From assembly GCA_028703495.1 (NCBI GenBank), contig JAQVMT010000006.1:1-64000 (forward strand): DNA of 64,000 nt, written 5' to 3'. The translations under genes and the position numbers were made by a program. This document shows, piece by piece, positions 37,272 to 46,300 of this stretch. Under the pieces are notes generated by a model. It saw only the letters and a program-made list of their open reading frames with translations, did not search any database and was not told the origin of the DNA. How positions within the stretch are numbered: the stretch's first letter is position 1; each line of letters opens with the position of its first letter. This stretch comes from Clostridia bacterium. Lineage in GTDB: Bacteria > Bacillota > Clostridia > Christensenellales > CAG-314.

Positions 37272-37358
37272 TGGTGCCGATGGCCGGACTCGAACCGGCA
37301 CGATGTTGCCATCGAGGGATTTTAAGTCCCTTGCGTCTGCCTATTCCGCCACATCGGC
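37272..37358 (-). tRNA. tRNA-Leu (UAA)
   Basis: An 87-base tRNA with acceptor GCCGATG/CATCGGC, discriminator A and encoded CCA. The anticodon stem AGGGA/TCCCT encloses CTTAAAA, giving anticodon UAA. A long variable arm (GATGG-CAA-CATCG region) fits leucine. It abuts the tRNA-Cys gene. Confidence 0.96.
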
Positions 37359-37432
37359 TGGAGGCACCACCCAGAATTGAACTGGGGATGGAGATTTTGC
37401 AGACCTCTGCCTTACCGCTTGGCTATGGTGCC
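37359..37432 (-). tRNA. tRNA-Cys (GCA)
   Basis: A 74-base tRNA with acceptor GGCACCA/TGGTGCC, discriminator T and encoded CCA. The anticodon loop CTGCAAA gives GCA. The middle gene of the three-tRNA cluster. Confidence 0.96.
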
Positions 37433-37438
37433 ATGATG

Positions 37439-37513
37439 TGGAGCGGGAAACGAGATTCGAACTCGCGACATTTGCCTTGGCAAGGCAACGCTCTACCACT
37501 GAGCCATTCCCGC
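37439..37513 (-). tRNA. tRNA-Gly (GCC)
   Basis: A 75-base tRNA with acceptor GCGGGAA/TTCCCGC and encoded CCA. The anticodon loop TTGCCAA gives GCC. It is the first gene of the cluster and lies just after a consensus-like promoter. Confidence 0.96.
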
Positions 37514-37527
37514 AAACTTGCCTATGT

Positions 37528-37556
37528 ATTATACTCAATTGTTCGGTATTTAGCAA
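37528..37556 (-). promoter_or_regulatory. tRNA cluster promoter
   Basis: On the minus strand TTGCTA (37551-37556) and TATAAT (37528-37533) are separated by 17 bases. Transcription would start about eight bases before tRNA-Gly. Confidence 0.8.
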
Positions 37557-37994
37557 GTGATTTTTCCGTGTTTTAAATTTTTTTTTACCTTTTTCCAAAA
37601 CTTCTTGCCTGATTCTCTCTACATAACCCGCCAAGCATCGCTTTCTATGCTTGCCCGACATAGAAATATATACGAATTACGTTTATGCAACAAGCAATGC
37701 GCGTTTTTAATCGCTCTTTCGGTATGCTTTTTTCGAAATACGTTTATGCAACTGGCAATGTACATTCTTCATCGCCTTTAGCGTATTGCATAAAGTAGCA
37801 TTACGCCGACAACCCTTATACATGGCAATGCATAGCTTGGGATTTTACGATCGCGCCTAAGTAATGTCTAAATACACTTAGTTGCGTTTCTTGTCATATT
37901 CGGTTTTGCAACAGGCATTCACTGTAATGCTGACTTTGGGTACTAACTTCATCTCATAATAGAGCTTTTTTTACAAAATACCGCCTTGCAATAA

Positions 37995-38023
37995 TTGATA
38001 TTTGCACTCGGTTGTGGTATAAT
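37995..38023 (+). promoter_or_regulatory. yqhY-nusB operon promoter
   Basis: TTGATA (37995-38000) and TATAAT (38018-38023) are spaced by 17 bases. The leader is about 43 bases. Confidence 0.8.
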
Positions 38024-38072
38024 TACTGTGAAAGGTGAAGTTTGTATATTTCATTTTGTGGAGGTTTTATCG

Positions 38073-38492
38073 ATGAAGGTTGTTGCAAAAACCGACAAAA
38101 ACGGAAAAGTGGTTTATTCCACTGCCATACTTAGTTCGATTGTGCGTTATGCGACGGACGAGGTCAAGGGCGTCGTACCCTACGGGAGCGAAAGCAAATC
38201 CGGAAAACGCAATTCTCAAGGCACGAAAATCGAAACCGTCGGCGATTTCATTTATATTGATGTTTACGTAAGGGTTTTTGATAATGTCAAAGTCAAAGAC
38301 GTTTCTCATTCCGTTCAGGAATCGATTAAGAATACCGTTGAATCGATGACAGAGTTTAAGGTTAAGGATATAAACGTCCATATCGTCGATGTGGAATTTT
38401 TGCCCAATAAACACCCTAAGGTGGATATAGGCTTAAAGCTCACAATTCCCGACGGCGATGAGGATGAAGACTCCCACCGTGAGGAGAATTAA
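38073..38492 (+). CDS. yqhY: Asp23/Gls24 family protein, YqhY-like
   Basis: This 139-residue protein is a single Asp23/Gls24 domain. It opens with VVYSTAILSSIVRYATDEVKGV and contains FIYIDVYVRVFDNVKVKDV and INVHIVDVEFL, then an acidic tail. In Bacillus the homologue YqhY lies between accC and nusB and is linked to control of fatty acid synthesis. The order yqhY-nusB-folD-xseA-xseB is kept here, though acetyl-CoA carboxylase genes are absent upstream. GGAGG lies eight bases before the ATG at 38073. The stop overlaps the nusB start (TAATG). Confidence 0.88.
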   Translation: MKVVAKTDKNGKVVYSTAILSSIVRYATDEVKGVVPYGSESKSGKRNSQGTKIETVGDFIYIDVYVRVFDNVKVKDVSHSVQESIKNTVESMTEFKVKDINVHIVDVEFLPNKHPKVDIGLKLTIPDGDEDEDSHREEN

Positions 38493-38881
38493 TGAGAACT
38501 TACGCAAGAGAAGTCGCTTTCAGTTGGGTTTATCGCGACATAATGTGCAACGAGAAAGGGGATTTGGATTATAACCTTTTCGACCAAACCAAATTGGATG
38601 ACGATGATAAAATATATGCTTCGACACTCGTCAACGACTGTATGGATAATATCGAGAGCTACCGACAAGGTATCTCGGACTTGTCACGCGATTTTTCGCT
38701 GGATAGAGTTTTTAAGATCGATTTGGCTTTGCTTGTAATGGCTATGTGTGAGCTTGACAGCAAACAAGCACCCGTCGCCGTCGTCATTAACGAGACGTTA
38801 ACGCTGGCAAGAAGATTCAGCACCGACAAAAGCGTTTCCTATATCAACGGCGTTTTGTCAAACTACGTCAAACAAAAATAA
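38492..38881 (+). CDS. nusB: Transcription antitermination factor NusB
   Basis: This 129-residue all-helical protein matches NusB, with REVAFSWVYRDIM at the start, LDRVFKIDLALLVMAMCEL in the middle, and VVINETLTLARRFSTDKSVSYINGVL at the end. NusB binds boxA RNA with ribosomal protein S10 and supports rRNA transcription. Its start overlaps the stop of yqhY, so the two are translationally coupled. The last 19 codons are copied three times in the 210 bases after the stop. Confidence 0.93.
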   Translation: MRTYAREVAFSWVYRDIMCNEKGDLDYNLFDQTKLDDDDKIYASTLVNDCMDNIESYRQGISDLSRDFSLDRVFKIDLALLVMAMCELDSKQAPVAVVINETLTLARRFSTDKSVSYINGVLSNYVKQK

Positions 38882-39090
38882 TGGATTTGGCTCGATGAAA
38901 AGCATTTCCATTATTAACAAAGTTTTGTCAAACTACGTCAAACAAAAAAGATATTTGGAACCGACAAAAGCGTTTCCTATATCAACGGCGTTTTGTCAAA
39001 CTACGTTAAACAAAATATAGGATTTGGAACCGAACAATTATAAGAGATATGGCACCGACAAAAGCGTTTCCTATATCAACGGTGTTTTGT
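38822..39090 (+). repeat. Four copies of the nusB 3' end
   Basis: The gene's own tail is at 38822-38877. Copies follow at 38891-38947 (diverged at the left), 38960-39015 (one mismatch at the 3' end) and 39054-39090 (truncated). The marker GTTTTGTCAAACTACGT starts at 38852, 38922 and 38990; a shortened GTTTTGT lies at 39084. Offsets are 70, 68 and 94 bp. A linker like GGATTTGGAACCGA sits between copies. Confidence 0.95.
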
Positions 39091-39218
39091 CGAGCATTTT
39101 CATAAAAAATTCGATAGATAACTGCGCAAACGGATAGAATTGATTTTAAACATCGCATGTCGGTGTTTTTAATCGTATTGAATTCTTTATTTCGAACTTT
39201 GCGCAAACGGAGGGTAAT
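38882..39218. other. 336-bp gap filled by nusB tail copies
   Basis: The first 210 bases are copies of the nusB 3' end. The remaining 125 bases lead to folD and contain its ribosome binding site (GGAGGG). No gene is present. Confidence 0.7.
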
Positions 39219-40070
39219 ATGGTTATTGACGGAAAAATGTATGCCGAAAAATTCATGCAAGAGTTTGGAGTACGATACTCCGAATATCGCGATTATTTTA
39301 AACGTAAAATCGGAATCGCCGTTGTTCAGGTAGAACCCGATGCGTCCTCCGTGTCCTATCTTAAACGCCTGATGACTACGGCGGCAAAAGCTGACGTCGA
39401 CATTTATACCTGCGATTTGAGCTTTGTAAACGATACAGAACAGCTTATGTGCGAGATAGAGAAGCTCAATTTGGATAGTAAAATCGACGGCATTATCGTG
39501 CATCTTCCGCTTCCTCCTCGTATAGAAAAACGCGCTGTGGAAACAATATGCGTGACAAAGGATATCGATGGCTTGACTACGCTCAACGCGGGCAATCTGT
39601 TTTTGGGCAATGAGACCGCCTTTTACCCGGGAACTCCTATGGGAGTGATGAAGCTGTTGGAAATGTGCAATGTCGAAATCGGCGGAAAACGCGCCGTTGT
39701 GTTGGGAAGAAGCAATATCGTGGGAAAGCCTATGGCACAGCTTTTGATGAAGGCAAATGCAACGGTTACCGTTTGCCACAGTAAAACTCGTAATATCGCC
39801 GAGGTTGTCAGGGAAAATGACATTGTTGTCAGCGCAATCGGAAAAGCCGAATTTGTTACTGCCGATATGATAAAGGAAGGCGCGATTGTTATGGATGTCG
39901 GCGTAAACTTCTCCAACGGAAAAATCTGCGGTGACGTCGATTTTAAAAACGTTGCGGACAAATGCTCGGTCATTACTCCCGTACCGAACGGTTGCGGACC
40001 GATGACGGTTTGCATGCTGCTGGATAATGCTCTCAAGGGAGCTATCGCAAGAACCAAAGCCTTGCTATAA
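39219..40070 (+). CDS. folD: FolD-type methylenetetrahydrofolate dehydrogenase/cyclohydrolase with altered active site
   Basis: This 283-residue protein aligns with FolD over its whole length, including GKRAVVLGRSNIVGKPMAQLL, the NADP site CHSKTRNI and the conserved KDIDGLTTLNAGN. FolD interconverts methylene-, methenyl- and formyl-tetrahydrofolate. A gapless alignment with human MTHFD1 places Tyr47 on Tyr52, but the catalytic Lys56 is replaced by Leu51 (SYLKRLM) and Gln100 by His95 (IIVHLPLP). PCTP is PGTP at 137-140, and PGGVGPMT is PNGCGPMT. Cyclohydrolase activity depends on that lysine in studied enzymes, so this protein may be a dehydrogenase only or act on another pterin. It is in the usual place between nusB and xseA. 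Confidence 0.88.
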   Translation: MVIDGKMYAEKFMQEFGVRYSEYRDYFKRKIGIAVVQVEPDASSVSYLKRLMTTAAKADVDIYTCDLSFVNDTEQLMCEIEKLNLDSKIDGIIVHLPLPPRIEKRAVETICVTKDIDGLTTLNAGNLFLGNETAFYPGTPMGVMKLLEMCNVEIGGKRAVVLGRSNIVGKPMAQLLMKANATVTVCHSKTRNIAEVVRENDIVVSAIGKAEFVTADMIKEGAIVMDVGVNFSNGKICGDVDFKNVADKCSVITPVPNGCGPMTVCMLLDNALKGAIARTKALL

Positions 40071-40090
40071 ACCCGATAAAAAAGCGCATA

Positions 40091-40200
40091 CACCGTCGGC
40101 ATAATATTTGTTCCATACGCAAATGCCGTCGGCATTACAATACAATAATCAAGCAAATGCCGTCGGTATTACATTACGACAATTATGCAATGCCGTCGGA
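40091..40200 (+). repeat. Four spaced CCGTCGG repeats, period 33-34 bp
   Basis: CCGTCGG occurs at 40093, 40126, 40160 and 40193. The better copies read AAATGCCGTCGG(C/T)ATTACA. The core TGCCGTCGGCA is an imperfect palindrome. The run fills the gap between folD and xseA. Confidence 0.85.
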
Positions 40201-40253
40201 ATAATATATTACGGTATATGCGGACGCTCGACCGTCTGAAATACGGAGTATAA

Positions 40254-41450
40254 ATGGACAAAAACACCGTCAATTTGACGATTTCGGTTACACAGCTGTG
40301 CAATTTCTTGGTAGGAATGTTTGACAGCGAGCCAATACTAAATAATATCTGTGTCGAGGGTGAAGCAAACGGAGTGAAGTATTCGCACGGCACTTGTTTT
40401 TTTATACTCAAGGACGAGTTTTCGCAGGTGGATTGTCTGGGTTTCGATATTGAGGTCGCCGACGGCGATAAGGTCGTGGTCTGCGGAAAGGTCACATATT
40501 ATGCCAAAAGCGGCAAGCTACGACTTGTTGCAAAATCCGTTGCCAAAAAGGACGGCTTGGGCGATCTGTATAAAAAATTTTTGTTACTCAAGGAAAAACT
40601 GGGCGCAGAAGGCTTTTTTGATGCTGACCGTAAAAAACCCATCAATAGGTTCGCTTCAAAAATAGGAGTCGTTACCAGTCGAAACGGCGCGGTTATTCGC
40701 GATATTGAAAGAGTAGTCGCAAGACGCAATCCTACAGTCGATATTGTTTTATCTGATAGCCTTGTTCAGGGTGCGGAAGCCCCCTCTCAACTCGTTTGGG
40801 GCTTGAAATGCTTGGACGGCTCGGCGGATACGATAATTATCGGCAGAGGCGGCGGTTCTGCGGAGGAGTTGTCTTGCTTTAATTCCGAAGAACTCGTTCG
40901 AGCAATTGCCGAATGCAAAACGCCGATTATTTCAGCGGTCGGACACGAAAACGACTTTACTCTTTGCGATTTCGCCGCCGATTTGAGAGCCGCTACCCCT
41001 TCGGTAGCTGCCGAATTGGCAACGATAGACATCGTTGAATATCAATCGGCACTATTAGGATTCGTAACATATATGCAAAATATGGCTAACGACCGAATCG
41101 AACAAAGTATGAGCGAATGCAAAAGGTGCGTTTCCGCCTTAGACAAAAGCTGCGGCAAGTTGATTATGCAAAGTCAGTATCAAGCGGAAGCTAGCCTTTA
41201 TGCGATAAAGCAAGCTGCCGAAAGACGATTGGCAAAAAATCAAGCGGATCTTGAGCTGTACCTCTCGAGGGTCGAGGGGGCAAGCCCTGCACGTGTGCTC
41301 CAAAGAGGCTTTGCAAGCCTTTCCGTCAACGGAGCCTCGGTCAAAAGCGTCAAAGACGTCAAAATCGGCGATCGCGTTTCCGCTCGGTTGTCGGACGGAG
41401 AGGTGCTTTCCACCATTTACGATATAAAGAGTGGGGTTGTAATTAAGTAA
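40254..41450 (+). CDS. xseA: Exodeoxyribonuclease VII large subunit
   Basis: This 398-residue protein has the N-terminal OB-fold of XseA (INNICVEGEA-like start, then GDKVVVCGKVTYYAKSG) and the catalytic region with IGVVTSRNGAVIRDI, IIIGRGGGSAEELSCFN and PIISAVGHENDFTLCDFAADLRAATPS, followed by a long coiled coil. With XseB it degrades single-stranded DNA in both directions. It is followed after 75 bases by xseB. The ATG at 40254 has CGGAG nearby. Confidence 0.94.
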   Translation: MDKNTVNLTISVTQLCNFLVGMFDSEPILNNICVEGEANGVKYSHGTCFFILKDEFSQVDCLGFDIEVADGDKVVVCGKVTYYAKSGKLRLVAKSVAKKDGLGDLYKKFLLLKEKLGAEGFFDADRKKPINRFASKIGVVTSRNGAVIRDIERVVARRNPTVDIVLSDSLVQGAEAPSQLVWGLKCLDGSADTIIIGRGGGSAEELSCFNSEELVRAIAECKTPIISAVGHENDFTLCDFAADLRAATPSVAAELATIDIVEYQSALLGFVTYMQNMANDRIEQSMSECKRCVSALDKSCGKLIMQSQYQAEASLYAIKQAAERRLAKNQADLELYLSRVEGASPARVLQRGFASLSVNGASVKSVKDVKIGDRVSARLSDGEVLSTIYDIKSGVVIK

Positions 41451-41525
41451 GACAGATCTAAACGGCGATTGCGTTTTTTGCGCTGCTCGGTCGAAATAAC
41501 GGTTATATTTAAAGAAGGGATAAAG

Positions 41526-41732
41526 ATGGATAAAAAACCTAATTTGGAAAACAATTTGAATGAGCTTCGCTCTCTCGCCGATTCGATTGAGAACGAATCT
41601 GACATCGCTAAAAGCTTGGAGCTATATGAAAAAGCCATCTCTTTGGCGCAAAATACGGTAGCCTTTTTGAAAACCTATAAGGGACGGCTGGAAGAGCTAA
41701 ACGCCAAAGCAGATAAACTGCGTGATGAGTAA
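41526..41732 (+). CDS. xseB: Exodeoxyribonuclease VII small subunit
   Basis: This 68-residue protein is the usual size for XseB. It forms two helices, with NLENNLNELRSLADSIEN and LELYEKAISLAQNTVAFLK, that pack on the XseA coiled coil. The start at 41526 is chosen because GAAGGGA lies just upstream; the frame is open earlier but has no ribosome binding site there. It closes the yqhY-nusB-folD-xseA-xseB run. Confidence 0.93.
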   Translation: MDKKPNLENNLNELRSLADSIENESDIAKSLELYEKAISLAQNTVAFLKTYKGRLEELNAKADKLRDE

Positions 41733-41899
41733 CCCTTTGGTGGAATAAGAGAAATTCTCGTAAATTCGAGTAAGGGATTATTACAAGGAATTAGAACGTA
41801 ACAAACTGCTAATGACGGGGCTTTCAGTATAGATATATCGACAATCTGCCAACCGTCACAAGTATTTGCGAATTTATTGCGAACTTAAAGGGGGTTAAT

Positions 41900-43063
41900 A
41901 TGAATATCAAAGGATTGGATACCGATTACGAGGTTTTGTCTGCTTTGGGAAAAATTGCAAAGAAGGCACCCGACAGTTCCATGATGTGGAGCGATCCGCA
42001 TGAAATAAGAGATACTCTTTCCAAGTTCTATGGTCTATGCGATGACGTCTTTGAACGATACTACGATCCGATGCTGGAGGTGTTCGATTACATAAGGGAC
42101 AATTTGACCGCACCTAAGGATCAAATAGACCTATACTTCGGCAAGCTTGAGTCTTTGGACCTTTCAATCGGCATTATTCATATGTACGTCCGTTACGCCG
42201 ACAGCTTGGGCATTGAGGATTTGCGGGAGCGTTTCAGTATGAAAATCCAAATCCTTTGTAACCTTATTGCAGAGGATCTGAAAAAGGACAACTTCAACGC
42301 TTCGGGACTGCGTGAGTTCTCCGAGGCAATCAACGCCGAGGATATGGATATTTCGGACAAAACACGTCTTCGCTTGATGGATTATTTGCTTTGTATTAAG
42401 GAATATAGCGTCAAAATGAATGCTATTGTGGAAGAAGCCATAACGCTTTTCAATGAAAAAAAGCGGGAGTTGGAGCGTATTGCCGATAAAGCCGCCGAGG
42501 AGTTTGGTAAAGAATGCGATATGGCGGGCGGAATATGCAATTGGCTGAAAAATGCGGGACTTACCATCAATGACGATGATTTTACTCTTTACGTGAGTGT
42601 AATGAATCCGTTGATTATTTCGGCAGAACACCATGCCGTCAAAGACTGTATTCACGCCGTTCACTATGGAGTACTTTTCGATGAGATCCGCCGACTTATG
42701 CGCAATAGCAAGAACGGCATCGAGTTCGCAAAAAAACAGTTTAAATCTATCGGTGATTCGACTCGTTATAATATTCTTTGCGCTCTCAAAAGCGGTAGAA
42801 AATGCGGACAGGAATTGGTTGAGTTGACAGGGCTTACCCCCGCAACCATCTCTCACCACATGAACGATCTAAGTTCCTATATGCTGGTCGATGTGAGCGT
42901 TGACGGAAAAAAGACACTTTACAGCCTGAACGAGGCGGAGATTTTGAAATGCATATGCACTATTTCCGAACAAATTTCGCATACAGGATTAATTAACCCT
43001 TTAGCAAATTCCAACGAAAAGGATCGCTTCAAAACAATATCCGAATTAAACGACAAATACTAA
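41900..43063 (+). CDS. Long regulator with C-terminal ArsR-type winged helix
   Basis: This 387-residue protein ends in a winged helix of ArsR type at about residues 280-355. It shows SIGDSTRYNILCALKSG, the recognition helix LTPATISHHMNDLSSY, and the wing VDVSVDGKKTLYSL. The first 270 residues are mostly helical with no family I can name; a coiled stretch (NEKKRELERIADKAAEEFG) lies near 190-215. ArsR proteins are usually near 100 residues, so this is an extended form in which the N-terminus probably senses a signal. A second protein of the same plan lies at 52014-53090, and the giant protease-LRR gene is between them, so joint control is plausible. AAAGGGGG precedes the ATG. Confidence 0.8.
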   Translation: MNIKGLDTDYEVLSALGKIAKKAPDSSMMWSDPHEIRDTLSKFYGLCDDVFERYYDPMLEVFDYIRDNLTAPKDQIDLYFGKLESLDLSIGIIHMYVRYADSLGIEDLRERFSMKIQILCNLIAEDLKKDNFNASGLREFSEAINAEDMDISDKTRLRLMDYLLCIKEYSVKMNAIVEEAITLFNEKKRELERIADKAAEEFGKECDMAGGICNWLKNAGLTINDDDFTLYVSVMNPLIISAEHHAVKDCIHAVHYGVLFDEIRRLMRNSKNGIEFAKKQFKSIGDSTRYNILCALKSGRKCGQELVELTGLTPATISHHMNDLSSYMLVDVSVDGKKTLYSLNEAEILKCICTISEQISHTGLINPLANSNEKDRFKTISELNDKY

Positions 43064-43080
43064 TCGACTCTAGTCGATTA
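43061..43080 (+). other. 20-bp palindrome over a stop codon
   Basis: TAATCGACT-CT-AGTCGATTA forms 9-bp arms and includes the TAA stop of the regulator gene. Nothing like a T-run follows. Confidence 0.6.
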
Positions 43081-43116
43081 TTCAACGTCAAAAAATAAAC
43101 ATTGGCTCAAAATGAA

Positions 43117-43162
43117 ATGCACCTCCAAAAGTGAAATACTATTGGGGGTGCATATTTATTTT
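43117..43162 (+). terminator. Intrinsic terminator 1 after the regulator gene
   Basis: ATGCACCTCCAA (43117-43128) pairs with TTGGGGGTGCAT (43142-43153), with one G-T pair, and is followed by ATTTATTTT. Confidence 0.85.
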
Positions 43163-43173
43163 AGAGAATAGCA

Positions 43174-43202
43174 GGGGCGGCAATAAATGCCGCCCCGTTT
43201 TT
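43174..43202 (+). terminator. Intrinsic terminator 2, in tandem
   Basis: A perfect 9-bp GC-rich stem, GGGGCGGCA (43174-43182) with TGCCGCCCC (43188-43196), is followed by GTTTTT. It backs up the hairpin just before it. Confidence 0.92.
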
Positions 43203-43341
43203 GTATTGGTCTAACCTTGAAGTATATATCTTGTACTCATTATTGATCTTGCTTACTCCAAAGTATTTAAGCTCGAATCGAGCTACTCTTACCCAGCCTT
43301 GCGCTTACAATCCTCGGTTAACTACCGAAAACATTTGCGCT

Positions 43342-46300
43342 TTATTTGTCCTCGCTCATGTATTTGATATTTTTGAAGAACAATCTCCAAAGGAAGTTGT
43401 CGAAATTCGATCCCTCGGGGCAGTACAACGTAAGCTCGACGTCGCCCTCGCCTGCATGGGTCATGAAGTTCGCGTAGCTGTATTCATGCTCATTTGATAT
43501 ATAGCCTTCCAAAATAGGCGCGACCGTTCCCAAGAATATATAGGTTTTTAGGTTAGCCGTTGCAAAGAACGCTTTGTCGCCTATTACCCTTAGGGTTGTG
43601 GGCAAGGTAACCTGCTCCAAAACTCCGTTATTGATGAATGCGTTGGCTTCGATTCTTTCGACTCCTTCGGGAACCACATATGCAGTACCTGTCAGAAGCG
43701 GCGAATAGAAGTACAATATCGTCATTGCCCTGTCGAACAGCACGCCGTCGACAACCACATAGGATTGATTGGATTCGTCAACACTTATCGACTTGATGTT
43801 TTCGTTGCCTGCAAACACCGAAGCAAACGAGAATGACTTAACCGAGCCCGGAATCTGAATGTTTTCGATTGCGCAATTTGCAAATGCACCCGATTTAATA
43901 GCAACCGTGTTCGCGGGTATTGTCAGATTCGATAAGTACGAGCAGTTAGCAAAGGCGTATTCATCGATTATTAATTCATTGGCGAACTTGCCGTCGACTG
44001 TTGCTACTTCGGCAAGATAAGGCATTGCGTAGAAAGCGTGATCGCCTATCGATTGCAGATTAGCAGGCAGTACTATTTTAGTAGTCTTTATTGTGAATTC
44101 GGTGAACTGGGTGGACTTTTGCGACCAACCGTTCATAGTCAAGGTAAGCTCACTGAGATAGTGTGTTTGATGACTAAAGGCGAAAGCATCGATCTCTTCC
44201 AAGGTTTCGGGAAGGACGATCTCTCCGTCATAGTCGAAAGCGTGAGGCTGGCGGTACATACGCGTCTTGTCTGCGTTGTACATAATGCCGTATTCGTCGA
44301 TTGCAAGCTGCGTATTGCCTTCTGCAATCGTCCATTTTGTAAGGTTCTGGCAATCGCCGAATGCGAATCCGTCGATTCCGTCGAGTCCCTTATGGAAGAT
44401 AACCTCGGTCAATGCGGGACAGCCGTTGAAGGCATATCCGCCGATAATTCCGACATTTCCGAAGAACTCAACTCTTTCGAGAGAATCGTTCTTTGCAAAT
44501 ATGAAAGAGAAATTAGCTATACTAAGCATTATGTCCGAAAGCGATTCCGACCACAAGCCGATACTGTCTACATCGCCGTGGAATTCGACAACCTTTAGCT
44601 TCGTGGAGGAACCGAAGTCCCAACCCTGAATGGTTCCGATGTTGCCGTAGAAGTAAGCTTCTTCCAAAGACGTCAGATTTGCAAAAATGTTTCGCGAGTA
44701 TTCGATGTTCGCATAGCAATAAAGCTTAACTAATTCGTATGAACCGTAAAATGCCTCATATGCAATTTCTTGCACCGTCGCCGGCACAGTAAGCTCGACA
44801 AGTCCGCTGTATTGAGTAACGTTCGCGCCTATCGTTCTTACGGATGCGGGTATTTCGATGTGTTGCAGGCTTTGACAGTCATATAGCATCATATCAGGCA
44901 TACCGAGCAAAGAATGTCCCAAATACAGATATGAAAGGCTTATACAGCCCTTAAACAAGCTGGCACCGACATAGCGCACATTCTCACCTAACACGAAGCT
45001 TTCAAGACTCTCGCAATAGGAGAACGCATTGGCACCAATGGTTATTACACTGTCGGGAAGCGTTACCGATATAATGTCTTGATTATTGGCAAACGCGCCT
45101 TCCTTGATAACCGTAACTCCATCGGGTACGACGACATTGCCGCCCTTTCCGATGTAGCTGAGAAGCTCGCCCTTTTCAATGACGAAGCCCATTTCAGAGA
45201 AGGTATGACCCTTCCAGTCTTCAACGTTAAGGTATTCGTTTATCGTTCCCTCGGAGATGTAAACAATCAAATCCGAAGGAGTTCCCTCAAAGGTATCTGC
45301 GGCAATTTCGGGTACGTTATCCGAATAAATCACAACTTCCTTCAACGATGTGCAGTTGTAGAATGCTTTTGCTCCAATCTTGGAGATGTCGGCGTACATT
45401 TCAGCCTTAACCAAGCTCTTTGCACCTTCGAACGCGCTTTCGCCAACCGTTACTACGTCGGTCATTCCGATGTATTCGATCGCGCTCGACTTAAATGCAC
45501 CATTTGCAATTTCGGTAAAGCCGTGAGGTAAAGTAACGCTCGTAAGCTTTCCGATGTAACGAGTGATCGTGCTTCCGTTGGTTTCAAACAGGTCGCCAAT
45601 GTCAATGATTAACGCACTGTACACGCTCCAGTTACTAGCAGCCCTGTAAGCTTCACCCGTCTTGGAGGGTACATAGATTATCGGTGTTGTTCCGTCGAAT
45701 GCGCCCGCTCCGAGAGCTACGTTCTCTGATGATAGAGTTACAAGCGTCAAAGCCGATGCCTTGAAAGCAGATGCTCCGATCGATGTCAGAGTATCGGGTA
45801 ATGCGATTTGCTTTAAATTCGAGCAACCGTAGAAAGCATTCGCAGCAATGGTCTTAACTACTGTTTCCTCTAAATTAATCGTTTCAAGCGACGTGCAACC
45901 GTAAAATGCTTGCGAAGCGATAGATGCCACATTGGGTCCTAAATCTATCTTCTTCAACGATACGCAGTTTCTAAACGCGGTTGCCGCAATGGTAGTAATG
46001 CCGTCCGGCAGATAAATTTTGCTAAGCTTTGTACAGCCGGTAAAGGTTGAACTTTGAATCTGAGTTACCTGCGTGTGTGACAAATCGACTGTTTCCAACG
46101 CGGTACAAGATACAAAAGCACTGAAGCCCACTCCGTTAAGGCTCTTAGGTAAAATCAAGTTTTCCAAAGCGTAGCAACCCGAGAACATCTGCGTTCCGAT
46201 CTGCGTAAAGCCTTCCTCGAACTCAACAGTGTGCAAGAAGTAGTTATCGCCGAATATCAACGCATTGGTAGATTTGAATGCGTTTAGCGTTACGCTCTTG

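Larger units (their letters stand above)
37514..38072. other. Divergent promoter region with degenerate repeats
   Basis: It separates the tRNA cluster from yqhY and carries both promoters. Between them a degenerate unit starting GTTTATGCAAC recurs at 37681 and 37742 (61 bp apart), with weaker GGCAATGCATAG and GCAACAGGCATT echoes further right. Confidence 0.5.

Noticed and set aside
36993-37292. Complete integrative element at tRNA-Leu
   Set aside because: Only about 190 bases separate the repeated ends, and no integrase or cargo is present.
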